64,000 bases of DNA from Panicum virgatum (taxonomy: Eukaryota > Streptophyta > Magnoliopsida > Poales > Poaceae): assembly GCF_016808335.1 (NCBI RefSeq), contig NC_053143.1, forward strand, positions 51,305,441 to 51,369,440, in the 5' to 3' direction. Numbering within the stretch: position 1 is the stretch's first letter; the number at the start of each line of letters is the position of its first letter. Positions 22,068-33,057 of this stretch are shown here, one piece after another. Made by a program: the position numbers and the translations under genes. The notes below the pieces were generated by a model. The model saw only the letters and a list, made by a program, of their open reading frames with translations, was not told the origin of the DNA and searched no databases.

Positions 22068-25000
22068 TTAGGCCATTCCGCCACTGGTTGCCGTCCTGAT
22101 TATCTGAAACAACGCTGAAGAGGCAAAAGAGGTGACTCGTGTCAGTTCATATCCAATTGTAAAACAAACTGTAGGCACCACGTGGCCAAGCAAAGAAATG
22201 ACACAACCAATGCAGCAAGTTGATACTATTACGGGATACATGTGTTGTTTTAGAGTTGATGGTTGGCAATTTGGCACCAGGTATAGTACATGTGCAGTGT
22301 TAGAAAAAGATTTTCTTGTATGCTGCTTATTCGTAACATTGAAATAAAATGACTAGTCAAATTCAGCATATCAAAGGAGTAACACCAACATACAGAACAA
22401 GAACAGTACTAAGCTATTGCTTCAGAGTTGATGTCAAAAAGCATATAACATTGTGCATCCTAACCACTGACAAGAATTTAATCAGGACTTCCAAAAATAT
22501 TTTCAGAATGTTTACACATAGTACGGACAAACAGAGGAGTTCATGGTCATGGAAGTTAGAAGCTAGAATGATGGTCGAACCATATGTTATCATTTCAAAT
22601 GCCACCAGCACAGAACAATTGAACAGGAACAAATATTTAGAGAGAAGGTCGGAAGGCATACATGATCCGATGACAACGAAGATGAAGAAACCAAGCACTA
22701 CAGGTCCAACAGGGTAGTCGTTCCCCTTCTTGACAGTTGTTTCAGGCACCGAACCCCTCCTGGTGATGTTCTTCTGGAACTTTGCGGTCTTCCTGTCAGA
22801 AAGGCGCCTTGAAGTAGTCTGTCCATACAAAAGCCACCATTCAGCAAATATAAATACCGATAGTCAACCCGATGGCTACCTCACACATGGAACGCCAAAC
22901 AATTAGCAGATGTTCCAGTAGTTTTCAGGTTCCATTCAGTTGCACCATGAGGTAGATGCGAGGCAAAAAATGACAACATCGTCCTAGCAAGCAAAATGAG
23001 AATGCAAAATAAAAAAATGTTAGCCTCCCTATCATTTCGGTTAGTTACGGGATGGGAGGAACCCACAAAGGTTTCGTTTTGCAGAACCTTGTGCACTTTG
23101 CAGTGCAGTCAAAGAAATGGGTTAAAAATTTGGAGTGTAGTCCACCCACGGAGTGAAGTAAAGCTCCCCTCATTTGGTGATTCATACATATTCCAAAACT
23201 GATGCGCCGCCATGCAAATTGGTAATTTGAAACCGTTCCTATCTCCAAATAAAAAACAGCCTCTTTGCTTCGATGCGGGCAGTTCAACCAACACCCGGGT
23301 ACCATTTCCAGGATGTATTGGTCGGCATCATGGTTACCCCAAATGAATTGTAGCCAATGTGTGTGCTTTTCCCCGCGTATGCGCCGAAACTTTAAGAGGC
23401 GCAAAGGTAGAAACTACAAGGTGGTGGTGGTGCGCCTAAAAGTTCCTCATCGGTTCTGTACAGCGCGTAGTTTCTACTTCTAGGAAGTACCAAGGCAGAG
23501 TTGGTGGTGGCATCCATTCGTGCTGAAAAGGATCGGGAGCCAAAGTCCCCTAGTGCAGGTGCAGCACATGCCAGAAAGGCAGAGTTCCACCACCCCCCCC
23601 CCCCCCCCCCCCACCCCGAGCGCTTGATCCTAGTTTTAAGTACATATACTAAAGGGCTAAGAATCGGCACAAGCTCATGAGTCGTGGTTCCACATGGGAG
23701 CCGTGCACTGTTCATGCGGGTCCCACACACTATTGACGTGGGACCCACGTGGGGCCCACGTACTATTCAGGCGGGACCCACATGGGGCCCACGATTCTAT
23801 TAAGTTAGTCTCTTTATCTTAAAAAAATATTCTCCTTCAATTATTTTACAATACAAAAAAATTAACTACTTCCTATATACAAAAATAATGACTAAACTTT
23901 GTATACTACATTTACATGTGGTAGTTGTACTACTTCTTGGATTTTGATTTCCTTTCGTAAACCCACAAAATATAATTAAATTATTCATTCATTTCTAATC
24001 TTACTTTTTTTCCTACTAAATTAATTAAACTATACCTACTGACACAAAAAAAAATTCCTAAGGAAAAATTACCTGTACCTCTATACTACAATGCTTGAGA
24101 TTGGCACGCTCTCAGACACAAAACTACTATGCCGCTTTACTGTAATTTTTAGATCTAACTCAATACATCGATACGATGTTGCTTCGAACATAGTAACAGA
24201 TAATATCTTTTTATTAATATTTTAGGTCCACGTTTTTTTGTATAGGCGCGCGTAGCGCGCCAACCTGACTAGTAGAACCAAACGCGGCAGAGGAATCGGA
24301 ATCGAGACAGGCGCAGCGGCAGCAACGGGGCGGCCGAGCCCACGGATCCGGCGCCGGCGATGCCGTCCCCCACGACCCATCCAGCATGGTACAAACAAAA
24401 AAACCAAGCCACAGGCTGGCGGGGGCGGCGAGATCCCCCGCCCCGCCGGCCGCGTCGAGAGATCCGTGCCCGGATCCGGGCACTCCCGGCCACACGGCAA
24501 CCTGATCCGCGAGAGGGGGGCCAAGAACCGGCGCAAGCTCATGAGTCGTGGCTCCACGTGCGGGCCGTGCACTGTTCATGCGGGTCCCACACACTATTCA
24601 TGTGGGACCCACGTGGGGCCCACGTACTATTCAGATGGGACCCATGTACTATTCAGGCGAGACCCACGTGGGGCCCACGATTCTATTAAGTTAGTCTCTT
24701 TATCTTAAAAAAAATATTTTCCTTCCATTATTTGACAATACAAAAAAAATTTAACTGCTTCCTACATACAAAAATAATAACTAAACTTTGTATACTACAT
24801 TTACATGTGGTAGTTGTACTACTTCTTAGATTTTGATTTCCTTCCGTAAACCCACAAAATATAATTAAATTGTTCATTCATTTCTAATCTTACTTTTTTT
24901 CCTACTAAATTAATTAAACTATACCTACTAACACAAAAAAAAAAATCATAAGGAAAAATTACCTGCACCTCTATACTACAATGCTTGAGATTGGCGCGCT

Positions 25001-25477
25001 CTCAGACACAAAACTACTATGCCGCTTTACTGTAATTTTTAGATCTAACTCAATACATCGATACGATGTTGCTTCGAACATAATAACGGATAATATCTTT
25101 CTATTAATATTTTAGGTCCACGTTTTTTATATAGACGCGCGTAGCGCGCCAACCTGACTAGTAGAACCAAACGCGGCAGAGGAATCGGAATCGAGACAGG
25201 CGCAGTAGCAACGATGGGGCGCCCGAGCCCACGGATCCGGCGCCGGCGATGCCGTCCCCCGCGACCCATCCAGCATGGTACAAACAAAAAAACCAAGCCA
25301 CAGGCTGGCGGGGGCGGCGAGATCCCCCGCCCCGCCGGCCGCGTCGAGAGATCCGTGCCCGGATCCGGGCACTCCCGGCCACACAGCAACCCGACCCGCG
25401 AGAGGGGGGGAAACAAAAGAAAAAAGCACGCGGGAGGCTCGGCGGGGAGGTGGGAGGTCCCGGGGGGCGCTTACCAT
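22068..25477 (-). CDS. RAMP4/SERP-like stress-associated ER protein
   Basis: Exons are 25477-25475 (ATG only), 22818-22662 and 22114-22068, all with GT-AG borders (ATG|GTAAGC; CAG|ACTACT; CAT|GTATGC; CAG|CGTTG), giving 68 residues. The protein starts MTTSRRLSDRKTAKF and has the family signatures ITRRGSVPETTVKKG and a single C-terminal membrane anchor (VVLGFFIFVVIGS). It ends SLFQIIRTATSGGMA, the length and layout of RAMP4/SERP. Family members sit at the Sec61 translocon and stabilise membrane proteins during ER stress. The first intron is about 2.66 kb and contains a tandem duplication. The leader is interrupted by a hAT-like element. Confidence 0.92.
23593..23612. repeat. Poly-C tract
   Basis: About twenty consecutive C residues lie in the SERP first intron, just left of the tandem duplication. 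Homopolymer length is prone to sequencing error. Confidence 0.85.
23659..25411. repeat. Tandem duplication, unit about 865 bp, in SERP intron 1
   Basis: Copy 1 (about 23659-24522) and copy 2 (about 24523-25411) are collinear. Both begin with GCTCATGAGTCGTGG a few bases in, include the same CCCACGTGGGGCCCACG words, an AT-rich middle and the phrase GCGCGTAGCGCGCC, and end in CGCGAGAGGGGG. They differ by scattered substitutions and by an extra short ACCCATGTACTATTCAG unit in copy 2. Copy 2 abuts the first exon. GC-rich frames in the copies are shadows. Confidence 0.85.
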
Positions 25478-25570
25478 GGTGTCCCCGGTGGGTGTGGTGA
25501 CGTCGAGCCGAATTAGCAAGGCGGCGGTGGCGGCGAGGCAGCCACCAGCTGTGGGAGAGACGGACGGGGT

Positions 25571-26352
25571 GGAGGATGGATCAGGATGTCTGAACATTCG
25601 AATTATCCGTATTCGTATCCGTTTAAAATCTAAATATGAATATCCGTATTCGTATTCGATTTTAATATGGATGTCATATGGATGCATCCGAATCCGATTT
25701 TAAGAATTTTTCTCTATCCAATTCCATATTCGTATTCGAGGAATATCCGATTACATCCGTATCCGTCTGTATCCGCAAAGAAAAAGTAACTAGTGAGACA
25801 ATGTTAAACTTATCTTTATACCTAATTACTTGATGATGTATACTATTTAAATTACTTAGAAAACTAGATAACTAATAATATATTTATTAAAATTAGTAAT
25901 GATATAAAAATTAACTTTAACTATTTAATATATTTATTTCATGATTAAAATTATTTAATACGAGTCAAATTAATTATTTATTTAATGATAAAATCTTTTT
26001 TATATATCTTAATTATTAAGTATTTAAATATTTATTTATTTTACATTTATAATTAGTATTATATATTTAATATAAAAGCTATTCATAGATAATTATATTA
26101 TTTTTTTATTAGCTATCTTCTAATCCTTTACTCCCTACTTGTATAATAATTTTGATTTACTATAAAATTATTGACAAAATAAACTGATACTCATGATAGC
26201 TCTATGTTTCAAATCGAGAAGGTATCCGGATCCGAATCCGGATTCAAACTATCCGTTTTGTATTTGTATCAGATGAGATCTGCATTTACATTCGTATCCG
26301 GATTAAAATGTGGTAAAATGTGACATCCGTATCCAATCCGAATCCATCCTTA
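25571..26352. mobile_element. hAT-like element in the SERP 5' leader
   Basis: The right end is CATCCTTA with CGAATCCATCC subterminal words; the left end is the inverted GGAGGATGGAT. The interior carries dense CCGTATCCG / CGGATACGG words at both ends and an AT-rich middle, as in the hAT element at 15.5 kb. A clean 8-bp duplication was not found (candidate flanks differ at several bases), so the ends have decayed. It contains no coding frame. Confidence 0.6.
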
Positions 26353-26394
26353 GGTGTGATGTGGGGATTTGGGAATTTGGGCGAGGCGAGGGGG

Positions 26395-26402
26395 CTTTAT
26401 AG
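26395..26402 (-). promoter_or_regulatory. TATA box of the SERP gene
   Basis: The minus strand reads CTATAAAG here, about 920 bp upstream of the ATG but only about 140 bp away if the hAT-like insertion is removed. The upstream DNA (26403-27000) is GC-rich with several ACGT cores. Confidence 0.5.
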
Positions 26403-27293
26403 AAAACCGACCCAACGGTGGCCGGCCTGCCTGCCTGCCTGCCTTTGGGTGACGCTCTCCTCGACCGCGTGGACCGTATGTGTGGGAGAGAGACGAGGTG
26501 GTTCCGTGGGCCCGGAGCGGCAGCGGGGTTTGACTTGGCCGGCTGCACCTGCACGACGACGTGCCGTGGACTCGTTCACCACGCGACTGGGTGGCGCACG
26601 GACGCCGTCGCCCCACGCGCGACGTCGCGGCGTGGCGTGGCGTGCGCTCCCGGCAGCTGCTTGCTTCTCGCCGCGGCGCGACGTCGCGCCGGAGGGAGTT
26701 GACGCCCCGGACAGCACGCACGCACGCACAGGTTTACATACACACAGCACAATCGGGAGAGACTTGGCAGGCAGCCTGACTGACGGGCCATGGAAATCAC
26801 AGCAGGGGAACAACAAAAAGGAAAACAAACTACAGCTACACCGAAGCAATCAATATAGCGTAGTGTGCAGAGATGCATCCATCTCACGTTCAGGAGCAGG
26901 CAGGCAGGCAAGCAAACCGAAGCGATATGGAGGAGACGAGACACCCGATACTTTCAGACACTTTTACAAAGCGACTATCTGCACAGCACGCGAAAGCCGG
27001 ATGTAATGCACGCAGGCATGTTCTCCGTCTACATCATCTTACCATCTCCAAAACAATCCATCCACAACCCTATGTGTGTATATATATGGGAAAGAAGCAA
27101 ATTCACGACACACGCACTGGTCATCGAGCTCGATGGCTCTGGTCATCCAGCAGGATGATAATTCTAAGGCAAAGAACAGGTTCCAGGACCGCCGAGACCT
27201 AGTGCTGTATGGTACAGAGTGAGAGAGGCGCCCTGGAGTGCACCGGTGGCGGTGCACGGGGCTCTGCTGCAGGGGCGGGTGATGGCAAGCCTG
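26403..27293. other. Intergenic: SERP promoter and 3' flank of the SAM gene
   Basis: It contains GC-rich stretches with CGACGTCGCG-type palindromes near 26610-26690, and a GCCTGCCTGCCT tandem. Long frames in all directions at 26320-26850 are compositional. The right portion should carry the SAM gene 3' UTR. Confidence 0.4.
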
Positions 27294-30200
27294 CTAGGCT
27301 TCAAGCTTCAGGGAGACGACGCGGGACTGCCGGTTGCGCTTGGCCACCCGCACGAACACAGCTGACAGGCATGATGGCGCCCACCACGGCCTGCGGACTT
27401 CCTGTTCCCCTTTCAGGCAGGCGACTGGCGAGGGAAAATTTTTTTGCAGACTGGGGGTTAGATGAAACAGTCGTGTATGCATTTTCAGGTGACCGGGTGT
27501 AAAATGTCGTCGTCATGGTCATCTTTGATTCTAGGTGACCGGGTCATGCCTAATCAAATCATCTGCGTGCGTGCAGGTGTTTGACAAGGAAACCGTGTAA
27601 CATATGTATGTCAGTTTGGACTGAGGACAAATAGTAAACATTACATGACTCAGCCATAAATTTTGCGGTGCAATTGTGAAGCTTAAATCACAAGTGACCG
27701 GTGCAATGCCATGGTCACGGTCATTTTAGATTCTAGGTGACTGGATTGTGCTTATTGAAATCACTGTTTATGCGAGTAACAAAGATTTTTTTTTTCTGAA
27801 CTTCCTGGCATAAGTCACATGCTATATGCCTACAGATTTCCTTTGTAAACATGATACAGTTTTCCATTGTAAACGTGATATAGCTCTATCAATCAATCAC
27901 AAAGATTTTTTCCCCCTAACTTCTTGACATAAATCACATGCTATAAGAAAAAAAAACAAACAATGATGGATATCAATGTACCCATTGTATAATAGAAATA
28001 AATGCATATGCACACTTTTTAATGATGTAGAATTTCTCATGCAGTAAAGGAAACTGCTTGCCTCACTTTTCTATACCAAAATAATTTTGATTAACTGGTT
28101 ATAAATTAAGTTACACTAGCATTTAGGTTTTTTCACACCAAGTTGCCAACATGAGGTACAAATTCTACAAAACGAATTGCTAAATCCGAGTGACACATTT
28201 CCCTGTTACATTACAGAGGTGTCCTCACTCAAGAAATATATGGCTGGTAATTGGGCTGCTTAGACATTTACAGGGGCATTTTCACTACTTAGGTATTTAA
28301 ATTGACGAAGATAAAGAAGTATGCATTGGGGAAAAATTACTTTTTTAGCTGCTTGACGCGTGTCGCATTATATGCTAACTAAAAAGGAAACTGGAGAAAC
28401 CTTGAACTGTGATGGGAGTCATGGAATAGAAATATGTCTATGTGAACTCTTTCTAAAGTGCAAGAATAGCAGTAGGCAGCAGAAATTTGAACCTTTGATG
28501 CGCCTCAACTCTTTACAGAGCGTAATAAAATCTCCCCATTTCATATGACACCGTCTTATGAATCGAAGAATCTGCTCTGTGGTGAACATCGACAGGCTTT
28601 CTAGATACTCTCCATTCACACCATTTTCTTCAAATGACTGGCGATAGCTTCCGAGATTTATTTCCTCCAACCATAAACCCACATCCTGCAGCACAATTAT
28701 GGCCCATAAGTCACTGTATTTAACTCTATTTGTAGGAAGTCGTTAGGAGTCATAACAGCAGCCATAACAGAAGTGTTCTATGCTGATCTACAGTCACAAG
28801 AATGGATCATTAATCCTTCGTACACATTATTTCACAAGGAGATTAGCAACCTTATACAATGTTTACTGCCACTTCTATGAAAAGCATAAAAGGTGTAAGT
28901 TTGGAAGTCAGAATTAACAATCAGCAGTTCCAATGCTCCACCAAAACAAGATTTGGCAAAAATAAATGATTTTTGTATTTTGTGCACCACTTGTAGTCAT
29001 CTATACAGAAAAAAAAAACATTGCACAACGAGTACTATCACAATAGAACTCACAAAGAAGATCTTTTCATAACATCAAATATCTGACAATGGCTAACCTC
29101 TATACCTCAACCAGACACACAATCATTTCTAGTCTAGACATTTTTTTAGTTTTTTCAATCCTAAACCTTCCTTATTGGATTATGCCTTCTGTACTGCAAA
29201 TAGCTCCCAGTTGGTAAAACACAAGATTTTGCATTGCTTCTAAATGATCTCCAGGTCAAGCAGCCTAAGACACTTTTGCAAAGTTGCATAAGGAACAAAT
29301 CAGTTCCCTTTCCTAGGTAAGATGCTGAGAACCAAAGTTTTGCTTATCTGGTACCAAAGAGCACAAAAGTTGACTTTTGGACACTCAAGCATGATTGTTC
29401 TTTTAGTGTCAGGTCAGATCCAGAGGTGTCACACTCATTGACAAGAAAATCATTTCCAAGATAAACGAAGGACCCTTTTTTGGGGGGAATCAAAATAACA
29501 AACCCATTTATACTAGCATTGCTTCCCACAGATAGCTAAAGGGCCAAATAGCTTAATTTGTCAGGCTCTATTAACTATTAAGTTAAAAAATTCCTAAAGT
29601 ACCATCTTGCCAATAGACAAAATAGTAAATATCACACGCATGTTCCCAACTTCTGCGCTATGCCTCCCTCTATTTATAGTTCTGTTATTGTGCTACTGTT
29701 CTCAACAACAAAAATAGACAAATGAAGTCTTAAAGCAGTGCAGTGGTACCTTTCATTTACCTAAAGTTATTGCACTTGCACATCTCTCTACATTAGCAAA
29801 TCTAAAGCTGGAGAAGGAACAGTCCATGCTCCATGAAAGAAAGTTCTTTGCCGGCATCTTAATTTTGTTATCCATAAAGCAAAGTTATTTAAACCCCCCT
29901 AGCACTGCAGGCTAAGGAGTAGCATAGTTAATGGGCGTTGGGCCCGAGAGGCAATAGGTGGGTGGGCTCAAATAGGACTATCAATCTTGAAATTTTCAGA
30001 TTTTGAAATAAGACTATCATCTGTGAATGGAGGGAGTATGTGAAATTGCAGACATGTAAATGGTCCCCCTCAGTGAATTAGGAAAGGAAGATACAGAATG
30101 AATCCTACAAATCGATCTTCCAAACTTTGTATGCTACTACTCCAATAATGTGACAGCTGAAAACATCTAATATAAACGACAGAAAATTATGATCTTACCC

Positions 30201-30572
30201 AACAAAAACGTACTGATTGGAGGAAAGTAAAAGACAAGAGGAATGCTACTCCAAGTACCACTGAATGAAGTACGAAAATCTCACTAAAGAAGGCTCGGTG
30301 ATTGTTGTTTAGCCCAATTTTTAGCCCCAAAACACTTCACATTTAATCCAATCCCCAGCACTCCAGTGTGGCAGTGTCCTATCCTAAATTCGCAGGGAGA
30401 GACCAAACATACATTTCGACATCCAAACCACTGTTATTCACTTAAAATCTTAAAAAATAAAATAGAATTACAATAAGTCAAGAACTGAAACTGAGACAAA
30501 CAGTGGGCGTTACAGCACCTGCACAGTCCAGATGAAGAAATCCAATGGCTCCGGCGACCGCCCCCGGCTCAT
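27294..30572 (-). CDS. Small SAM-domain protein, 125 aa
   Basis: Three coding exons, 30572-30519, 28685-28493 and 27424-27294, have GT-AG borders (CAG|GTGCTG; CAG|GATGTG; AAAG|GTTCAA; CCAG|TCGCC). The protein begins MSRGRSPEPLDFFIWTV. A sterile alpha motif follows at about residues 19-82 (VGLWLEEINLGSYRQSFEEN, then FTTEQILRFIRRC). It ends in a basic tail (RVAKRNRQSRVVSLKLEA). SAM domains mediate protein oligomerisation or RNA contact. Small SAM proteins of this length are conserved in flowering plants, but their partners are not established to my knowledge. No signal peptide or membrane segment is seen, and every exon is intact. Confidence 0.88.
27489..27780. repeat. Diverged direct repeat in a SAM-gene intron
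   Basis: Two copies of about 90 bp, at about 27489-27578 and 27686-27780, share GTGACCGG, CATGGTCA and GATTCTAGGTGAC words. No terminal inverted repeats were found. Confidence 0.55.
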
Positions 30573-30613
30573 CTCCGCCTCCGCCTCCCTCCCCGCCGCC
30601 TGCGAGGCCCCAC

Positions 30614-30960
30614 CTGCAGACAGACAGATTAACCCTGCCCAGATCAGCCCAAATCAAGAAACTTCCCGCGCCGCCCGGGGCTTGTCCAGGCACACGCCGC
30701 AGAGCGAGAGAGACGGAGAAGGGGAGGGAGTGCAGCTACCCGGGGGCGCCGCTTCGAGGGCCGCCGCCGCCGCCGCGCCTTGCCTCCGCTGCCCGAGAGA
30801 TCCGCGTGCTCAGCCTGCGCCGGGGGAGGGAGAGGAGGATGGGGGCGGCTGGTGCGCTCAGTGGAGGTGCGAGAGGTGGCGAGAACCGGCCGACTGCAGG
30901 CTGCAGCTCTTCTTTTTCTGCTTTTTTTTTGCCTTTTTATTGGAGGAGAGATAAAGAGAG
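30614..30960 (-). promoter_or_regulatory. 5' UTR intron and leader exon of the SAM gene
   Basis: A leader exon (from 30740 upwards) ends in a donor (CGG|GTAGCT). The intron spans 30739-30614 and ends CTGCAG before the exon holding the ATG at 30572. The block is GC-rich. Overlapping plus-strand frames of 140 residues are shadows. Confidence 0.5.
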
Positions 30961-31569
30961 AAGATGATGGGATGGAGTGAATAGTGTGAACAGTGTGAAT
31001 GTGTGATGTGGACTTCTCACAATTCTTTTTTTTTTCATTTTAGCAATTTATCTCATATATTTTTTTGGAATATTATCTCATATAATTGATCTTTTGTTTA
31101 TCTCATGTTACCTCTACTTATTTTGTGGGGGCCGTGAATTGCATTGGCCCATAATTATCAAAAAGTAAAAAAAATCCATATATGACCATTTTTTTTCGCT
31201 TGATCCATTTTTTCTTAGAGAACCTTTTCGGCTCGAACAACTTTGATCCAAAATTCATTTATTTGGATATAATAAGGAGATTTGGTCACACCAACAATTC
31301 TCTGTCACAAATCAGATGCATTATTATCCCAGCAAAATGTTGATCAGTATGATAATTAATAATGTTTACACAACCACCCCTAAAATATTGGATGCATTGT
31401 AAACTTGGCTTGATTTAATTTGTTGCACATATAGCTAAATAAACATTTTCCCCCTATTATAGGTAGCATGCACAAACACATGCTCTGCATTCCTAAATGT
31501 ATGCTATTACTGCTATCTAGTTCCTGTCTTAGAAGGATCAAAAGAGTACTGTGAAGGAGGATTGCCTGA
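30961..31569. other. Intergenic stretch upstream of the SAM gene
   Basis: AT-rich DNA without a supported gene, containing poly-T tracts near 31025 and 31190. Confidence 0.4.
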
Positions 31570-31803
31570 TTGGAGGCATTGAAAAAGCCAAACCGAGTAG
31601 AGTATGACACATTAGATGATGAGGGTAGGGGGACCAGATCTTTGGAATTGATTCTTCAGGGTTTCCCTTTTTCTAACTCTTTGGATCTTGAAATTGGTTC
31701 CATGAGGGGGACCATGCTCATGAGTGCGTTCGTCGAATTTGACCCAACGACGGCTCAACAATTTTCTAGAGAATATCAAAGTGCAAAACTGTTATCGCCA
31801 TAA
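31570..31803 (+). CDS. Unrecognised ORF fragment interrupted by a retrotransposon
   Basis: The 77-codon frame (starting at a TTG; first ATG at 31702) reads like coding sequence (for example LELILQGFPFSNSLDLEIGSM and AFVEFDPTTAQQFSREYQ). It runs into the 5' LTR at 31790 and stops 14 bases inside it. In the pre-insertion allele the frame would continue 17 further codons into 43979-44030. I do not recognise the family. It could be a decayed gene or TE fragment. Confidence 0.3.
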   Translation: MEALKKPNRVEYDTLDDEGRGTRSLELILQGFPFSNSLDLEIGSMRGTMLMSAFVEFDPTTAQQFSREYQSAKLLSP

Positions 31804-33005
31804 ATTAACAGGATTAATTTATGAGCCGAAAGCAAGATGGACTTAAAGCAGAAGATCAAGAAGACTTGTAAATCGGCTCCTGCGTGAGCATTTGGGCCAC
31901 ATGGGCCGTGTATCTTTAGATTTAATTTAAGATTAGAGATAGAGTCCAATCGGAACAAAATTAGTTTAGATTGTTTCCCAAGTCTCCGGACTATAAATAT
32001 GTACCCTTTGTTATTCGTAAAGGGAGAGCGTCATCACGTCTCGCAAACAACAACTCTCGGCGCATCGCCACCCCTAATCCTAGGGTTTCATCCAAGTAAG
32101 CGCCATGCTGCCCTGATCACTTCTGGTGATCCGGGCAGCATTGTTCTTGGTTTTACCTTGGTATTACTCGTACTGAAGCGTTTTTTATGGCGAGTAATGC
32201 TAGTTATCCTGATGTTCGTAGCATGTCTTTTAGTAGATCTGTTGTGCTTCGTTGCTTATCATCTACGAATATCATGTTGTCTCTGTGCAGTCACGTTTAA
32301 TCTCATGCTAGTTCTTGTCGCATAGAATTAGTTGCACAGAGGCAACACCCTGCTTCTTTTAAGTTTAATGGATCCGATCTGTTATGGTTTGCTCTTACTC
32401 TTAAGAGTTGGCGTAATATCTGCTAGGTTAGGCCTTGCAAACGGATTGGATGATCCGGTGGTGTAATAGATGCTTTATCTTAGCCTTGATAGGGATTGTT
32501 CCGGGAATCGGCTCTTGCTAGTTCTTAGGCCTCTGTTTTGGGTTATGGTTTAGTTGTCTGTTATGTTCGCTAGGCCTAGTCACGTGTAGGATGTTCCGAT
32601 CTAGCGGTGAGGCTTTTACCATCGTGGATTAGATTAATTAGATTTAATTGAAGCAGTTTCTGTAGTTATTTGCTTTGTTTATCACATCTGGATAGATACA
32701 GATCCACTCTGACACCGGGACTCGATCGGCTCTTTAAAGCCGATGCAAGAGTCGTCCCGGGGAGCCGACCACGGCTCGGACTTATGTTTACACATGTCTT
32801 TGTACGCAAGAAACTGTTCGGAGCACGTTCGCACCCTCCTGATCGGGTATAGGTCAGGTGGCACGCCCGGCTTTCCACACATTCTCCAGGCGCGTGACGG
32901 AATTGCGGACCATCGACGAGGGAGCAGTGCCTGCCAGCGCCCCAGCAACCTCCCAGCTCTTCGTGTTGCCCGTCGCTGCTCGCCGGTGGGTTTCGACCGA
33001 CAACA
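31790..33005 (+). repeat. 5' LTR
   Basis: The 1216-bp LTR starts TGTTATCGCC and ends GACCGACAACA. A TATA box (CTATAAATATG) lies at about 31991, so the transcript should start near 32020. The long frame beginning at 32743 is LTR sequence before the true gag start. Confidence 0.93.
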
Positions 33006-33010
33006 CATTC

Positions 33011-33029
33011 TGGCACACCCGGTGGGACC
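33011..33029 (+). other. Putative primer-binding site
   Basis: TGGCACACCCGGTGGGACC begins 5 bases after the LTR. The TGG start fits pairing with a tRNA CCA end. I did not identify the tRNA. Confidence 0.55.
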
Positions 33030-33057
33030 CTTCTCGCCAACAACGTCCACTGCAACA

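Noticed and set aside
23045..23404. 119-residue minus-strand ORF in SERP intron 1
   Set aside because: No domain recognised and no splice support; possibly a decayed TE piece.
24214..25703. Paired Pro/Arg-rich ORFs repeated in both halves
   Set aside because: They are shadows in the 865-bp tandem duplication of the SERP intron and its GC-rich first exon region.
26320..27006. 228-residue plus-strand ORF
   Set aside because: It spans the SERP promoter and SAM 3' flank; composition-driven, no domain, and antisense to supported genes.
29985..30045. Stowaway-like end (GGAGGGAGTA)
   Set aside because: Only one end is recognisable; no partner and no TA duplication could be set.
30532..30967. 140-residue plus-strand ORFs
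   Set aside because: Antisense shadow of the GC-rich SAM-gene leader and first exon.
32743..33057. N-terminal extension of gag into the 5' LTR
   Set aside because: It covers LTR and PBS sequence; the gag start is taken as ATG 33058.
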